Positions 23,279 to 32,842 of a stretch of DNA of 64,000 nt are shown piece by piece. The notes below the pieces were generated by a model. It was not told the origin of the DNA. It worked only from the letters and a program-made list of their open reading frames with translations, and did not search any database. Positions within the stretch are counted from its first letter, which is position 1. Every line of letters starts with the position of its first letter. Origin of the DNA: Lacticaseibacillus nasuensis JCM 17158 (GTDB taxonomy: Bacteria; Bacillota; Bacilli; Lactobacillales; Lactobacillaceae); contig NZ_AZDJ01000030.1 in the NCBI RefSeq assembly GCF_001434705.1, positions 174,695-238,694 on the forward strand. The letters are read 5' to 3'. Made by a program: the position numbers and the translations under genes.

Positions 23279-24751
23279 TTATTGCAGGGCTGCTTGCCGG
23301 CGCTCCGAGCGTAAGGCCACCAGCCCCAGCACGACGGCCACCAGCATCAGGCCCAACCCCACCAGCATGATGCGATGCAAGCCGGTAAACATGATGGCCC
23401 GCATCCGCGGCAACAAGCGCACTGGCAAGAAGCGATTGCTGGCGGCATTAGACAGATTGTTCATCATTTTCATCGTGATGTGCGGCGAATGGGCGATGCC
23501 GGCGCGCAAGGCAGCGTTCATGACCAGGCCATACACCGCCGTGGTCAGCGTCTGGCTGAGCATGCGAATCAAGAAGCTAAAGCTCGTGGCCACCGGCACA
23601 TCCGCCGGCGCCGCGTCGGTTTGCACCTTGACCTGTAGCTCGGAGAAGCACAGCCCGTTGCCATAGCCTTGAAACGCGCCGGCCACCATGATCAGCCAAA
23701 ACGGCGCGTGCGCCGACACCAGCACCATGATTAAAAACGTGATGGTCAGCGTCACGATCCCCACCAGCACCACCTGATACGGCGAGAGGTGCCGCCGCAG
23801 CGGCGCTGCGGAGCCGGAGCCGAGGAAGTTGGTGACCGAGCCGGGAATCTGCGTGCAGCCGCCAATCAGCGCCGACACGCCAAGCATCGCCTGCACCCAC
23901 ATCGGCGCGTAGACGATATAGGCCATAAAGGCGCCCCAAATCACCGTAAACAAGGCGAAGTCCAGCACCAAGGCGGAGTTGGCAAACAAGCGGCCCGGAA
24001 TCACCGGATCCGCAGCGCGCCGCTCGACTTGCGTCAACGCCGCCAAGCAGACGACGGCCACCACCGCCAAGCCCGCCAACAACCCGACTTGCGGCGTTCC
24101 AATCAATTCGATGGCCGCCAACAGCGCCGTGAGGCCAATCGTTAACAGCCAGGCGCCGAGGTGATCCACCGGGGCGTGCCGCGGCGCCACGGGCCGTTCC
24201 TTGAAGTCCAGCTGCACCAGCACCGCCGAAATGATCCCAATCGGCACGTTCAGGTAAAACACCCAGTGCCAAGACCAGGCGTCGACGATGGCGCCGCCGA
24301 CCAGCGGGCCGATAATGGTGGCCGTCGCGTAGCTGGCAGACACGAAGCCGAGAATCTGCAGCCGGCGCCGTGGATTCTCATACAGCTGGGCGTAAATGAT
24401 GTACGGCAAGGACACCATGCCGCCGTTGCCGATTCCAGCCACCGCGCGGGCGATGATCAAGGTCAGCATGTTTGGCGCCAGCCCCTGCAACAGGCTGCCC
24501 AGCACAAAGGCCAAGGCCGACAGCTGATAGGCGCGCTTGTTGCCGATGCGCTCGCCGAGTTTGCTCCACAGCGGCGTCGACACGGCGGTTCCCAACAGGA
24601 AAATGGCGACGATCCAGCCCATTAATTCCAACCCGTGCAGGTCGGCGATGATGGCCGGCAAGGCGGTATTCACAATGGTGTTATCCAGTCCACTCATGGC
24701 GTTTGATAACACCAGCGCGAAGGTGACAATGAAAATAGCGTGTTTATTCAA
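23279..24751 (-). CDS. DHA2-family MFS multidrug efflux transporter
   Basis: 490 residues with about 14 hydrophobic segments, the EmrB/QacA type that exports lipophilic drugs by proton exchange. The TM1 motif LDNTIVNTALPAI is present, then WSKLGERIGNKRAYQ between TM2 and TM3 and the antiporter motif GPLVGGAIVDAWSWHWVFYL in TM5. No adjacent regulator or membrane-fusion gene. Confidence 0.9.
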   Translation of the reverse strand: MNKHAIFIVTFALVLSNAMSGLDNTIVNTALPAIIADLHGLELMGWIVAIFLLGTAVSTPLWSKLGERIGNKRAYQLSALAFVLGSLLQGLAPNMLTLIIARAVAGIGNGGMVSLPYIIYAQLYENPRRRLQILGFVSASYATATIIGPLVGGAIVDAWSWHWVFYLNVPIGIISAVLVQLDFKERPVAPRHAPVDHLGAWLLTIGLTALLAAIELIGTPQVGLLAGLAVVAVVCLAALTQVERRAADPVIPGRLFANSALVLDFALFTVIWGAFMAYIVYAPMWVQAMLGVSALIGGCTQIPGSVTNFLGSGSAAPLRRHLSPYQVVLVGIVTLTITFLIMVLVSAHAPFWLIMVAGAFQGYGNGLCFSELQVKVQTDAAPADVPVATSFSFLIRMLSQTLTTAVYGLVMNAALRAGIAHSPHITMKMMNNLSNAASNRFLPVRLLPRMRAIMFTGLHRIMLVGLGLMLVAVVLGLVALRSERRQAALQ

Positions 24752-24794
24752 GGCGACTTCTTTCCAAACGATTTATAGTACAGTATAGCGCAAG

Positions 24795-24820
24795 CAAAAA
24801 GCCCCGCGAAGCCGCGGGGC
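24795..24820 (-). terminator. Terminator of the FtsX-type ABC operon
   Basis: On the minus strand GCCCCGCG/CGCGGGGC is followed by TTTTTGC. Confidence 0.85.
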
Positions 24821-24827
24821 CTGGTGC

Positions 24828-27434
24828 CTACTCGGTGGCCTTTAAGGCGCCGACCATATCGATGTGCTGCAGGCGCTTGTGCGTTACCAGCATCACGATG
24901 CCGGTGAACGCCGCCATCAACACGGCGGCGACCACGTAACCCGGCCAGTGAATCACTAATGGAAACATGACCTGTGCGGTGCTGGCTTGCTGAAGGATGT
25001 ACCACAACAAGCCGTTGCCGACGAAGAAGCCGGCAAGCACCCCGACGATGGTCAGCACGATGTTTTCACGGGCGACATACATCGTCACTTCCCGGTCGTA
25101 GAACCCGAGCACCTTCACCGTCGACAACTCGCGAATCCGTTCGGACACGTTGATGTTGGTCAGGTTATACATCACGATGAAGGACAACAGCCCGGACATG
25201 ATGATAAAAATCAACACCACCGGCGTCATCATGGTGCCCATCTTGTTCACCGTGGTGCGCTGATCGGCGGTAAAACTGGTCCCCAACACGCCGCCGGTGG
25301 CCAACAGGCGATGCGCCAGCCGCTGGCGCTGGCCCTTGGATTGCGCGGCCAGCCGCACCAGGTAGGCGTTCGGCGTCGCCGCCTGCCCCCAGGCGTGACG
25401 GTAGGCGGCGGGGCTGAGGTAGAGGTAATCGCCCATGTAGTTACGGGTGATGGCGGCCAGGCGCAGCCGCACCGTTTTGCCACTGGTCAGGCGGACTTGG
25501 ATGCGGTCGCCGACGTCGGCCGCCAAGAGCTTGGCGGTTTTCTGACTGACCACGGCCCCGCGGCTAGGCAAGTGAATCGCTTGGCCGGCCGGCGTCGCCA
25601 GGTGGATGTACTGGTCAAACGCGCCGGTTTGCGGGGTGAACACATTCACCGCCGCCACACTGTGCGCGCCGTGGCGCACCGTGGCGGTATTTGCAGCAAT
25701 TTTGGTACTGCTGCGGTACTGCTTGGTCGCCGTTAACTCCCGGTGGGCCGCGTCATGCTGGTGGTCCGCCAGCTGTACCAAGGCGTCGTAGGTGATGATT
25801 TGCGAATACTGACGCGTACCGGCCGCGGCAATCGAATCGCGCAGGCCAAACCCCGTCAGCAGCAACGCACACCCGCCGGCGATGCCGACAATCGACATGA
25901 TCATGCGGCTCTTGTAGCGGAATAAGTTGCGGTAGGACACTTTTTGGTTAAAGTTCAGCCGCGACCACAGTGGCGTGATGCGTTCCAGCAAGATGCGCTT
26001 GGCGGACTTTGGTGGCTTCGGCAGCAATAACGCCGCCGGGCCTTCCTGCAGCTCGCGCCGCACCACGATGACCGCCGCGCCGACCGTGGCCAGTAACGAC
26101 GCGACCAGCGCCAGGCTAAACGCACCCCACTGGAAGCGCACGGTGGTGGTCAGCGGCAGGTACTGGTCGTACATCATCAGGATAAACCGCGGCAGGGTCA
26201 AGTTACCCAGCACGCTCCCTAACCCGCTGCCGATGATTGCCGCGGAACAGGCATAAATCAAGTAATTGCGCGCGATGGCCCACTTGCCGTAGCCCAAGGC
26301 CTTAAACGTGCCGATTTGCCCGCGCGCCTCTTCGACCATGCGGGTGATCGTGGTAAAGGTGATCAGCGCCGCAATCAGGAAGAAGAACACGGGAAAGACG
26401 TTGGCAATGGCGGCGATGCGCTTGGAGCTGTCGCCGTATGCCGCAAACCCAGGCAGATCCGAGCGGTCCTGCCAGGTGTAGGTGGTGACGCTAGCGGCCT
26501 TGGCCTGCTGGCGCGCGGCGGTGAGCTTGGCGGTCGCGGATTTGAGCTGCGCGGCTTGGGCTTCGATGGCAGGCGTCGTGGTGACGGTGCCGTGGCTAGC
26601 GGCGGCCACTTGCGCCTTGGCAGTAGCGAGCTGACGCTGCGCCGCGGCCAGCTTGGCCGCCTGCGCAGCGATCGGCTTCACGGCCGAGTCGTAAACTTCC
26701 CGGCTGCGCGCCTTGGCCCGGGTGGCAAAGACGCGTTTTAACGCCCGCAGCTTGCGGTTGCGCGCGGTGTCATACGCCTTGGCAAAGGTGTTGTGCCCCT
26801 GCAAGCTGGCGAAGCGAATATTGAGCAGGGTCGCCACCGGCACGTCGAGCTGGCTGGCCGGCACCGCGGTGAACCAATCCACCGTGCCGTCGCCGACGTT
26901 GGCCGCCCCGCGCAGGCTGTTGTCGATATACAAAGGCGAGTTGGCGAAGCCGACGATGGTAAACCGGCGCCGCTTGACTTGTGCGCCTCGATCGAAGCTG
27001 AACGTTTGGCCGAGGCGATAGCCGGCGCTTTTGGCCTGGGCGTCGAGGACGATTTGGTTGGCGGCTTGAGGCAAGTGGCCGCTGACCAGGCGCAGCCGAT
27101 TGATCTGCTGGCCCGCCTGATAGCCATAAAGCGCCACGACATTGGCGTTCTTGCCGCCGGTGGCATAGGTGAACTTCACCGCCTCGGCGCGCGCACCGCT
27201 GACCTTGGCCGCGGTGGTGACGTCTTCATGCGTGAAGCCGGTGGTGCTCATCAGCTGCACGTCGCTGAGGTGCAGGTCTTGCACCGTGGTGGTCAGCGAC
27301 TCGTTGAGCCCCGGCCCCGCCGCGCGCACGCCGACGAAGGTCAAACACCCCAACAGGATAATTAAAATAATGGCGATGAAGCGGCCGCGACTGGCCCGAA
27401 TCTCACGCCACAAGTTCTTGGTCATCGGTTTCAT
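24828..27434 (-). CDS. FtsX-like ABC transporter permease
   Basis: 868 residues. An N-terminal membrane helix (RFIAIILIILLGCLTFVGVRA) is followed by a large extracellular domain with a coiled coil near 250-310 (AKLAAAQRQLATAKAQVAA), three FtsX helices (VFPVFFFLIAALITFTTITR onward), a second extracellular region and a second FtsX helix set. Such permeases with a MacB-like ATPase often export or sense cell-wall antibiotics or lipids; this long type with coiled coil is common in lactobacilli without known substrate. It is made from the same message as the ATPase, 5 bp downstream. Confidence 0.9.
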   Translation of the reverse strand: MKPMTKNLWREIRASRGRFIAIILIILLGCLTFVGVRAAGPGLNESLTTTVQDLHLSDVQLMSTTGFTHEDVTTAAKVSGARAEAVKFTYATGGKNANVVALYGYQAGQQINRLRLVSGHLPQAANQIVLDAQAKSAGYRLGQTFSFDRGAQVKRRRFTIVGFANSPLYIDNSLRGAANVGDGTVDWFTAVPASQLDVPVATLLNIRFASLQGHNTFAKAYDTARNRKLRALKRVFATRAKARSREVYDSAVKPIAAQAAKLAAAQRQLATAKAQVAAASHGTVTTTPAIEAQAAQLKSATAKLTAARQQAKAASVTTYTWQDRSDLPGFAAYGDSSKRIAAIANVFPVFFFLIAALITFTTITRMVEEARGQIGTFKALGYGKWAIARNYLIYACSAAIIGSGLGSVLGNLTLPRFILMMYDQYLPLTTTVRFQWGAFSLALVASLLATVGAAVIVVRRELQEGPAALLLPKPPKSAKRILLERITPLWSRLNFNQKVSYRNLFRYKSRMIMSIVGIAGGCALLLTGFGLRDSIAAAGTRQYSQIITYDALVQLADHQHDAAHRELTATKQYRSSTKIAANTATVRHGAHSVAAVNVFTPQTGAFDQYIHLATPAGQAIHLPSRGAVVSQKTAKLLAADVGDRIQVRLTSGKTVRLRLAAITRNYMGDYLYLSPAAYRHAWGQAATPNAYLVRLAAQSKGQRQRLAHRLLATGGVLGTSFTADQRTTVNKMGTMMTPVVLIFIIMSGLLSFIVMYNLTNINVSERIRELSTVKVLGFYDREVTMYVARENIVLTIVGVLAGFFVGNGLLWYILQQASTAQVMFPLVIHWPGYVVAAVLMAAFTGIVMLVTHKRLQHIDMVGALKATE

Positions 27435-27438
27435 GCGC

Positions 27439-28140
<702 letters not shown>

Positions 28141-28205
28141 GGCTTGCCTCCTGAAAAAATTGATTGCTATTATTATCGCGCATTGCGAGCGGCGTCGCCA
28201 GCCAC

Positions 28206-28241
28206 AAAAAAACCCACCTCAGTCGCAACAGACTTGGTGGG
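28206..28241 (-). terminator. Terminator of the 47-aa gene
   Basis: CCCACC/GGTGGG around a 17-nt loop, followed on the minus strand by seven Ts. Confidence 0.7.
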
Positions 28242-28267
28242 ATTCTCGATTACAAGTTAGTGTCAGC

Positions 28268-28411
28268 CTAGTTCTCACTTTCGAGCTTTTCGGCTTCCTT
28301 GTCGATTGTGGCAAACCCTGACTCGGTCTTCTTTTGGGGATGCTCGGCCCGCTTCTTTTCAACTTCTTGGATCAGTGCCTTGCGTTCCTGTTTACTGAGC
28401 TTTCCTGCCAT
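28268..28411 (-). CDS. Small hydrophilic protein, 47 aa
   Basis: Start at the ATG at 28411 after AAAGAGGCGAGAACC. The product MAGKLSKQERKALIQEVEKK... is highly charged, rich in Lys and Glu and probably helical. It has its own terminator, so it is a separate transcript. No family recognised with certainty. Confidence 0.65.
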   Translation of the reverse strand: MAGKLSKQERKALIQEVEKKRAEHPQKKTESGFATIDKEAEKLESEN

Positions 28412-28520
28412 GGTTCTCGCCTCTTTTATGGTGATTTGAGGGGAGGGCGATCGGGCTCTTCCGACGTCATTAGTGTAGCACAATCCAACCGACTTAGCAC
28501 ATGCGATTGGCGGTTGCCAA

Positions 28521-31500
28521 TTACGCGCCGCGATGCACGACGGTCAGCGTGCTGTCGCCGGCGCCGGTGGTGCTGACGCGCAATTGATCGGCAATGCCGT
28601 CGCGCAGCTCGCTGACGTGGCTGATGATGCCGATCATGCGGTCGCCGTCGATGGTTTCTAGCGCCTGTAACGCCGCGTTGAGGCTGGCGGTATCCAGCGA
28701 CCCGAAGCCTTCGTCGACGAACAGTGCGTCGATGGTGATGCCCCCGCTTTCGCGCTGAATCACGGTGCCGAGCGCCAAGGCAAGGCATAACGCAGCGATG
28801 AAGCTCTCCCCGCCGGACAAGGTGTGCACGGAGCGGGTGGCGCCGACTTGATCGTCGTAAACGTCGATTTCCAAGCCGGTATCATTCTTGTGGCTGCCTT
28901 TTTCCTGGTGGAGGCTGAACTGGTAACGCCCACCGGTGAGCTGGTGCAGCCGCGGATTGGCCACGCTGAGCACCGAATCGAGGTAGGCGCGCAGCACATA
29001 GCGCTCGAGGCTGAGCTTCTCCGGGTTGTCGCCGGCCAACACGGCGGCCAAGTTGGTGATGGCCGCGGCTTCGGCCAAGGCGGCCTGGTTCTGCGCGGCG
29101 AGCTTGGTCACTTTGGCCACCAAGTCTTGGTTGCGCAAGACGCGGTCGCGCGCCGCCACGGCCGCCTTCAGCGCCGCGGTGGCCGCTTCGGCCGCTTGCG
29201 CAGCGGCGGCTTGCAACGCCGGCAAATCCGGCGCGCCGGCCGCGCCAATCGTCGCCGTGGCCTTGGCCAGCAGCGCCTTGGCGGCAGCGACGGCTTCGTT
29301 GTAGACGGTGACCTGCGCGGCCAAGTCCGGCAGCTCGCCGAGGTGGGCCTGCAGTTCGGTGAACGACGCCGAGTCGGCGGTGCCGAAAAACGCCGTTAAC
29401 TCAGCCTCAAACTTGGCCTGCACCGCGGCCGCGGCAGTCGTGGCCGCCGCCAGTTCCGTCTTGGCGTGCCGCCAGTCGGCCGCCACGGTGGTGACCTGAG
29501 TTTGCGCGGCGGTTAACGCCGCCGCCGCTGCGTCTTGCGCCGTCGTCAGCTGGTGAATCTTGGCGGTTAAGTCGTGCTCGCTGGCCTCGGCCGCCGCCAA
29601 GTCCGGCAACGTTGCCGGCAGGCTGGCCTGCTTGGTGGTGTAGGCCGTTTGCGCCGCGGTGGCGGCGTGATCGGCTGCCATGCGCTGGTCGGCCGCCGTC
29701 GCCACCGCGGCACTGGCCGCTTGGCGCTCGGTGGCCAAGGTCTCGGCCGCGGCGGTCAACTGCTTAGCCTGTTTCGTTTCTGCCGCCACGGTGGCCTTAA
29801 GCGTGGCCACCTGAGCCTTCAGCGTCGCGACGTCGCTCACCTTGGCGGCGGCCAAGGCGGCACTTAGCGCGGACGTGGCCGTCGCTTGCGCGGCCGTGGC
29901 GGCGTCGAGTTGAGCGGCCAAACCGGCACGTTTTTGGACGGCGGCGGCCGCCGCCTTGGCAGTGCGTTGCCGAGCATCATCGGCCGCTTGTAAGGCCGCG
30001 GCGCTCACCGACTGGGTGGCCACGGCTTGGTGCGGCGCCGGATGCTCCAAGCTGCCACACACCGGGCACGGCTGCCCCGGCGATAGCTGCGCCACCAAGC
30101 CGGCGATTTGATCCTGCAGGCTGGCGTCGTGTAGCGTCGTGTAGGCCTGCTCGGCGGCACTCGCCGCTTGGTGTGCCGTTGTTTCCGCGGCAGCGGCCGC
30201 AGCCGCATCCGCAGTGAGCTGGGTGACTTGCCGGCTACCGGCGGCCTGTTGCTCGGCCAGCGGTGTGATGGCCGCCAGCTGGCGATCGGCGGCAGTGTAT
30301 GCCGCAGCGTGACTGGCCGCCTGCAAGTCGACTTGCGCCTGCTGATTGGCGGCAAGCTTGGTCGCCAGCGCGGCCTGTTTACTCTGCGCCGCGGCTTCTG
30401 CCTCTTGGGCGGTGGTCAAGGTTGCGGCGGCCTGCGCCGCCGCAGCTTTCAACTTCGCCACTGCAGTCAAGGTCTCCTTCACCTGGCCGAGCTCAGCCAG
30501 CTGTTGCTTGGCCGCGTCGAGCTGTGGGGCCTGCGCCTGCGTGGCAGCGACTTGTTGCTGCGCCTCAGCCAAGGCCGCGACGGCCGGCTGCTTGGCCGCG
30601 GTCGCCGCGGTGAGGCGCGCTTGCCAGTCCGCCTGGCGGGCTTGAGCAGCAGTCACCCCGGCTGCCGCGTCGCGATGCGCCTGAACCCACCGCAGCTGCG
30701 TGACGCGCTGCGTCGTGTCGGCCATTGCAGTGGCTTGGTGCTGCAAGTCGTCGAGTTGGCGTTGGGCCTGCGCGCGGTCGGTGAAGGCCGCAGCCAGCGT
30801 CTCACCGGCCGTTTGAGCGGCCTGCGCCTGGTCACGTTGCTGCGCCGCTGCCGTGGCCGCCGCCTCTGCGGTGGTCGCGGCCTGGTCTTGGGTGGCCACG
30901 GCGGCCTGCATCGCCGCCAAGGCATCGGCGGTCAGCGTCGACTCTGGCGCCTCGCGCTCCCCCCAATCAAATTGGGCGATCGTCGCGGTGAGCTCGGCGG
31001 CTTGCGCGGCGGTTTTGGCGGAAGCCGCCTTGGCGCGCTGGCGCAAGGCGTCTTGCCAGCGCCCGTACAGCCCGGTGTTGAACAGGTGGCGCAACAACGC
31101 CGCCTTGTCGTCGCTGGAGGCGTCGAGAAACTGGCGGAACTGCCCTTGCGGCAACAACACCATTTGCCGAAACTGGTCGGCATCGAGGTGCAGCAAGTCT
31201 TGAATCCGCGGCCGCACGTCGCGTTCCTTGGTCCATTCCGCCGTCTCGTGCCCGTCAATCGCCACGTTCAAGGCGACGCTGGCCGGCCGGTTGGTCAGCC
31301 CGGTACCGCTTTTCTTGGCCAACAGCTGCCGGGGTTCGCGAGTGATGCGATAATCCTTGCCGGCGTGAGTGAAGGTCAAGGTCACCCGCGTCGGCGCGTC
31401 AGGCGCGGCAAACTTGCTGCGCATCTCCTCGCCGGAGCGCTCGCCGCCGGTGGTTTGGCCGTACAAGGCGTACACCATCGCGTCAAAAATCGTCGTCTTG

Positions 31501-31616
31501 CCGCTGCCGGTGTTGCCGCTGATGAGAAACACCGACGCGCGGTCGAATGCCGTAAAGTCCACCGCCGCATCGCGATACGGCCCGAAGTTTTCCATGTGCA
31601 AGGTCAATAAGCGCAT
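28521..31616 (-). CDS. sbcC: Exonuclease SbcCD subunit C
   Basis: 1031 residues. A Rad50-like ATPase that with SbcD opens and degrades hairpin and blocked DNA ends. Walker A GNTGSGKTTI near residue 35, a very Ala/Gln-rich coiled coil in two halves, a zinc hook CPVC near residue 520, then LSGGESF and the Walker B region IDALFVDEGFGSLD near the C terminus. Its ATG shares a base with the sbcD stop (TAATG). Confidence 0.95.
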   Translation of the reverse strand: MRLLTLHMENFGPYRDAAVDFTAFDRASVFLISGNTGSGKTTIFDAMVYALYGQTTGGERSGEEMRSKFAAPDAPTRVTLTFTHAGKDYRITREPRQLLAKKSGTGLTNRPASVALNVAIDGHETAEWTKERDVRPRIQDLLHLDADQFRQMVLLPQGQFRQFLDASSDDKAALLRHLFNTGLYGRWQDALRQRAKAASAKTAAQAAELTATIAQFDWGEREAPESTLTADALAAMQAAVATQDQAATTAEAAATAAAQQRDQAQAAQTAGETLAAAFTDRAQAQRQLDDLQHQATAMADTTQRVTQLRWVQAHRDAAAGVTAAQARQADWQARLTAATAAKQPAVAALAEAQQQVAATQAQAPQLDAAKQQLAELGQVKETLTAVAKLKAAAAQAAATLTTAQEAEAAAQSKQAALATKLAANQQAQVDLQAASHAAAYTAADRQLAAITPLAEQQAAGSRQVTQLTADAAAAAAAETTAHQAASAAEQAYTTLHDASLQDQIAGLVAQLSPGQPCPVCGSLEHPAPHQAVATQSVSAAALQAADDARQRTAKAAAAAVQKRAGLAAQLDAATAAQATATSALSAALAAAKVSDVATLKAQVATLKATVAAETKQAKQLTAAAETLATERQAASAAVATAADQRMAADHAATAAQTAYTTKQASLPATLPDLAAAEASEHDLTAKIHQLTTAQDAAAAALTAAQTQVTTVAADWRHAKTELAAATTAAAAVQAKFEAELTAFFGTADSASFTELQAHLGELPDLAAQVTVYNEAVAAAKALLAKATATIGAAGAPDLPALQAAAAQAAEAATAALKAAVAARDRVLRNQDLVAKVTKLAAQNQAALAEAAAITNLAAVLAGDNPEKLSLERYVLRAYLDSVLSVANPRLHQLTGGRYQFSLHQEKGSHKNDTGLEIDVYDDQVGATRSVHTLSGGESFIAALCLALALGTVIQRESGGITIDALFVDEGFGSLDTASLNAALQALETIDGDRMIGIISHVSELRDGIADQLRVSTTGAGDSTLTVVHRGA

Positions 31617-32725
31617 TAGTCATCCTCCTTGGCCGCAGCCAGCGCCGCATCCGCCCACGCCTGCTGCTCAGCCGTTAATTCTGCGCCGGTGACGTCGTGG
31701 TAAAACTGCGCCAATAACTCCTGTGGCGACAGGTGCCGCACCTGCTTGGCCGTGGCTGTCGCGCCGGTGACGCCATGCGCGCGGTCGAGGCTAATCAAAT
31801 AGGGAAACGCCTCGCGCAACGCCGCCATGACATTCGGGATCGCCTCGGTGTCCGTCAGCGTCACGGCCGTAAAGGCGTCGCGGTCCGGCTGGTCCGGGGC
31901 GGTCAGCTCGGCGTAGCTGGCCGTGCGGTGAATCAACTCCCGCCGCGGCGCCAGCGCCACAAACTTGCGCGTCAACGTCTCGGTGTCGACGATGTACACG
32001 CCTTTTTCCTGATTGGCTTCGCTCACCGAGAACTTCAGCAGCGACCCGGCGTATTGCACCTTGGTAGCTTGCAGCGCGTGGCGGTTGTGCAAGTGGCCCA
32101 GCGCCACGTAGTCGAACGGCGCCAAGTCGCTCACCGCCACGGCGTCCAGGCCGCCGACGTTCACCAGCGTCTCGGAGTCGGAGTGCTCGCTGCCCGCGGC
32201 AAAAAAGTGCGCCACCAACACGTGCCGCTTAGCCGGGTCAAACAGTGCCTGCATCGCCGCCACCACTCGCGGCATGGCGAGGTTCAGGTTGGTCAGCGAG
32301 TCGTCGTTGAAATACTGCCGCGCGGCAATCGGCTCGAAGTATGGCAGCAGGAAAAACTGCGTGTCGCCTAACGTCACCGGGGTGAACGCCTGGGCTAGCT
32401 GCGTGTTGAGGTACAGTTGCGTGCCGGCAAACCACTCGCGGCCGGTGTTCAACCGCACCGCCGAGTCGTGGTTGCCGCTAATGGCCAACACCGGATAGCC
32501 GAGCTCGCGGTTGAGCTTGGTGAGCATGGCGTTGACCATGGTGACGGCGTCTTCGTTGGCCAGCGCACGGTCGTATAAGTCCCCGGCGATGACGATGGCG
32601 TCGACCTGCTCAGCTTTGGCCGTGGCCACCAGCCGGTCGAATACGGCTTGCTGATCCTCCGCCAGGTTAAACCCCGCCAACGTCCGCCCAATATGCCAAT
32701 CTGCGGTATGTAAAAAGCGCATCAT
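31616..32725 (-). CDS. sbcD: Exonuclease SbcCD subunit D
   Basis: 369 residues, a Mre11-like metallophosphoesterase. The metal ligands are seen in HTADWHIGR, AGDLYD and AISGNHDSA, with further His residues in HVLVAHFFAAG and LGHLHNRH. It is the nuclease of the SbcCD complex. First gene of the sbcDC operon; GGGAGG precedes the ATG pair at the start. Confidence 0.95.
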   Translation of the reverse strand: MMRFLHTADWHIGRTLAGFNLAEDQQAVFDRLVATAKAEQVDAIVIAGDLYDRALANEDAVTMVNAMLTKLNRELGYPVLAISGNHDSAVRLNTGREWFAGTQLYLNTQLAQAFTPVTLGDTQFFLLPYFEPIAARQYFNDDSLTNLNLAMPRVVAAMQALFDPAKRHVLVAHFFAAGSEHSDSETLVNVGGLDAVAVSDLAPFDYVALGHLHNRHALQATKVQYAGSLLKFSVSEANQEKGVYIVDTETLTRKFVALAPRRELIHRTASYAELTAPDQPDRDAFTAVTLTDTEAIPNVMAALREAFPYLISLDRAHGVTGATATAKQVRHLSPQELLAQFYHDVTGAELTAEQQAWADAALAAAKEDD

Positions 32726-32808
32726 GATCCCTCCCGAAAGTCGTTAGGGTCATTATGCGCCGCAGGGTGAAGCGGGTCAAAACCAGCTCCCACTGGCGGG
32801 CTGACCCG

Positions 32809-32835
32809 GAAAAAAATGCCCGCACGCGGCGGGCA
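32809..32835 (-). terminator. Terminator of the YbiT-type ABC-F gene
   Basis: TGCCCGC/GCGGGCA with a 5-nt loop, followed on the minus strand by a T tract. Confidence 0.85.
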
Positions 32836-32842
32836 CTCAAAC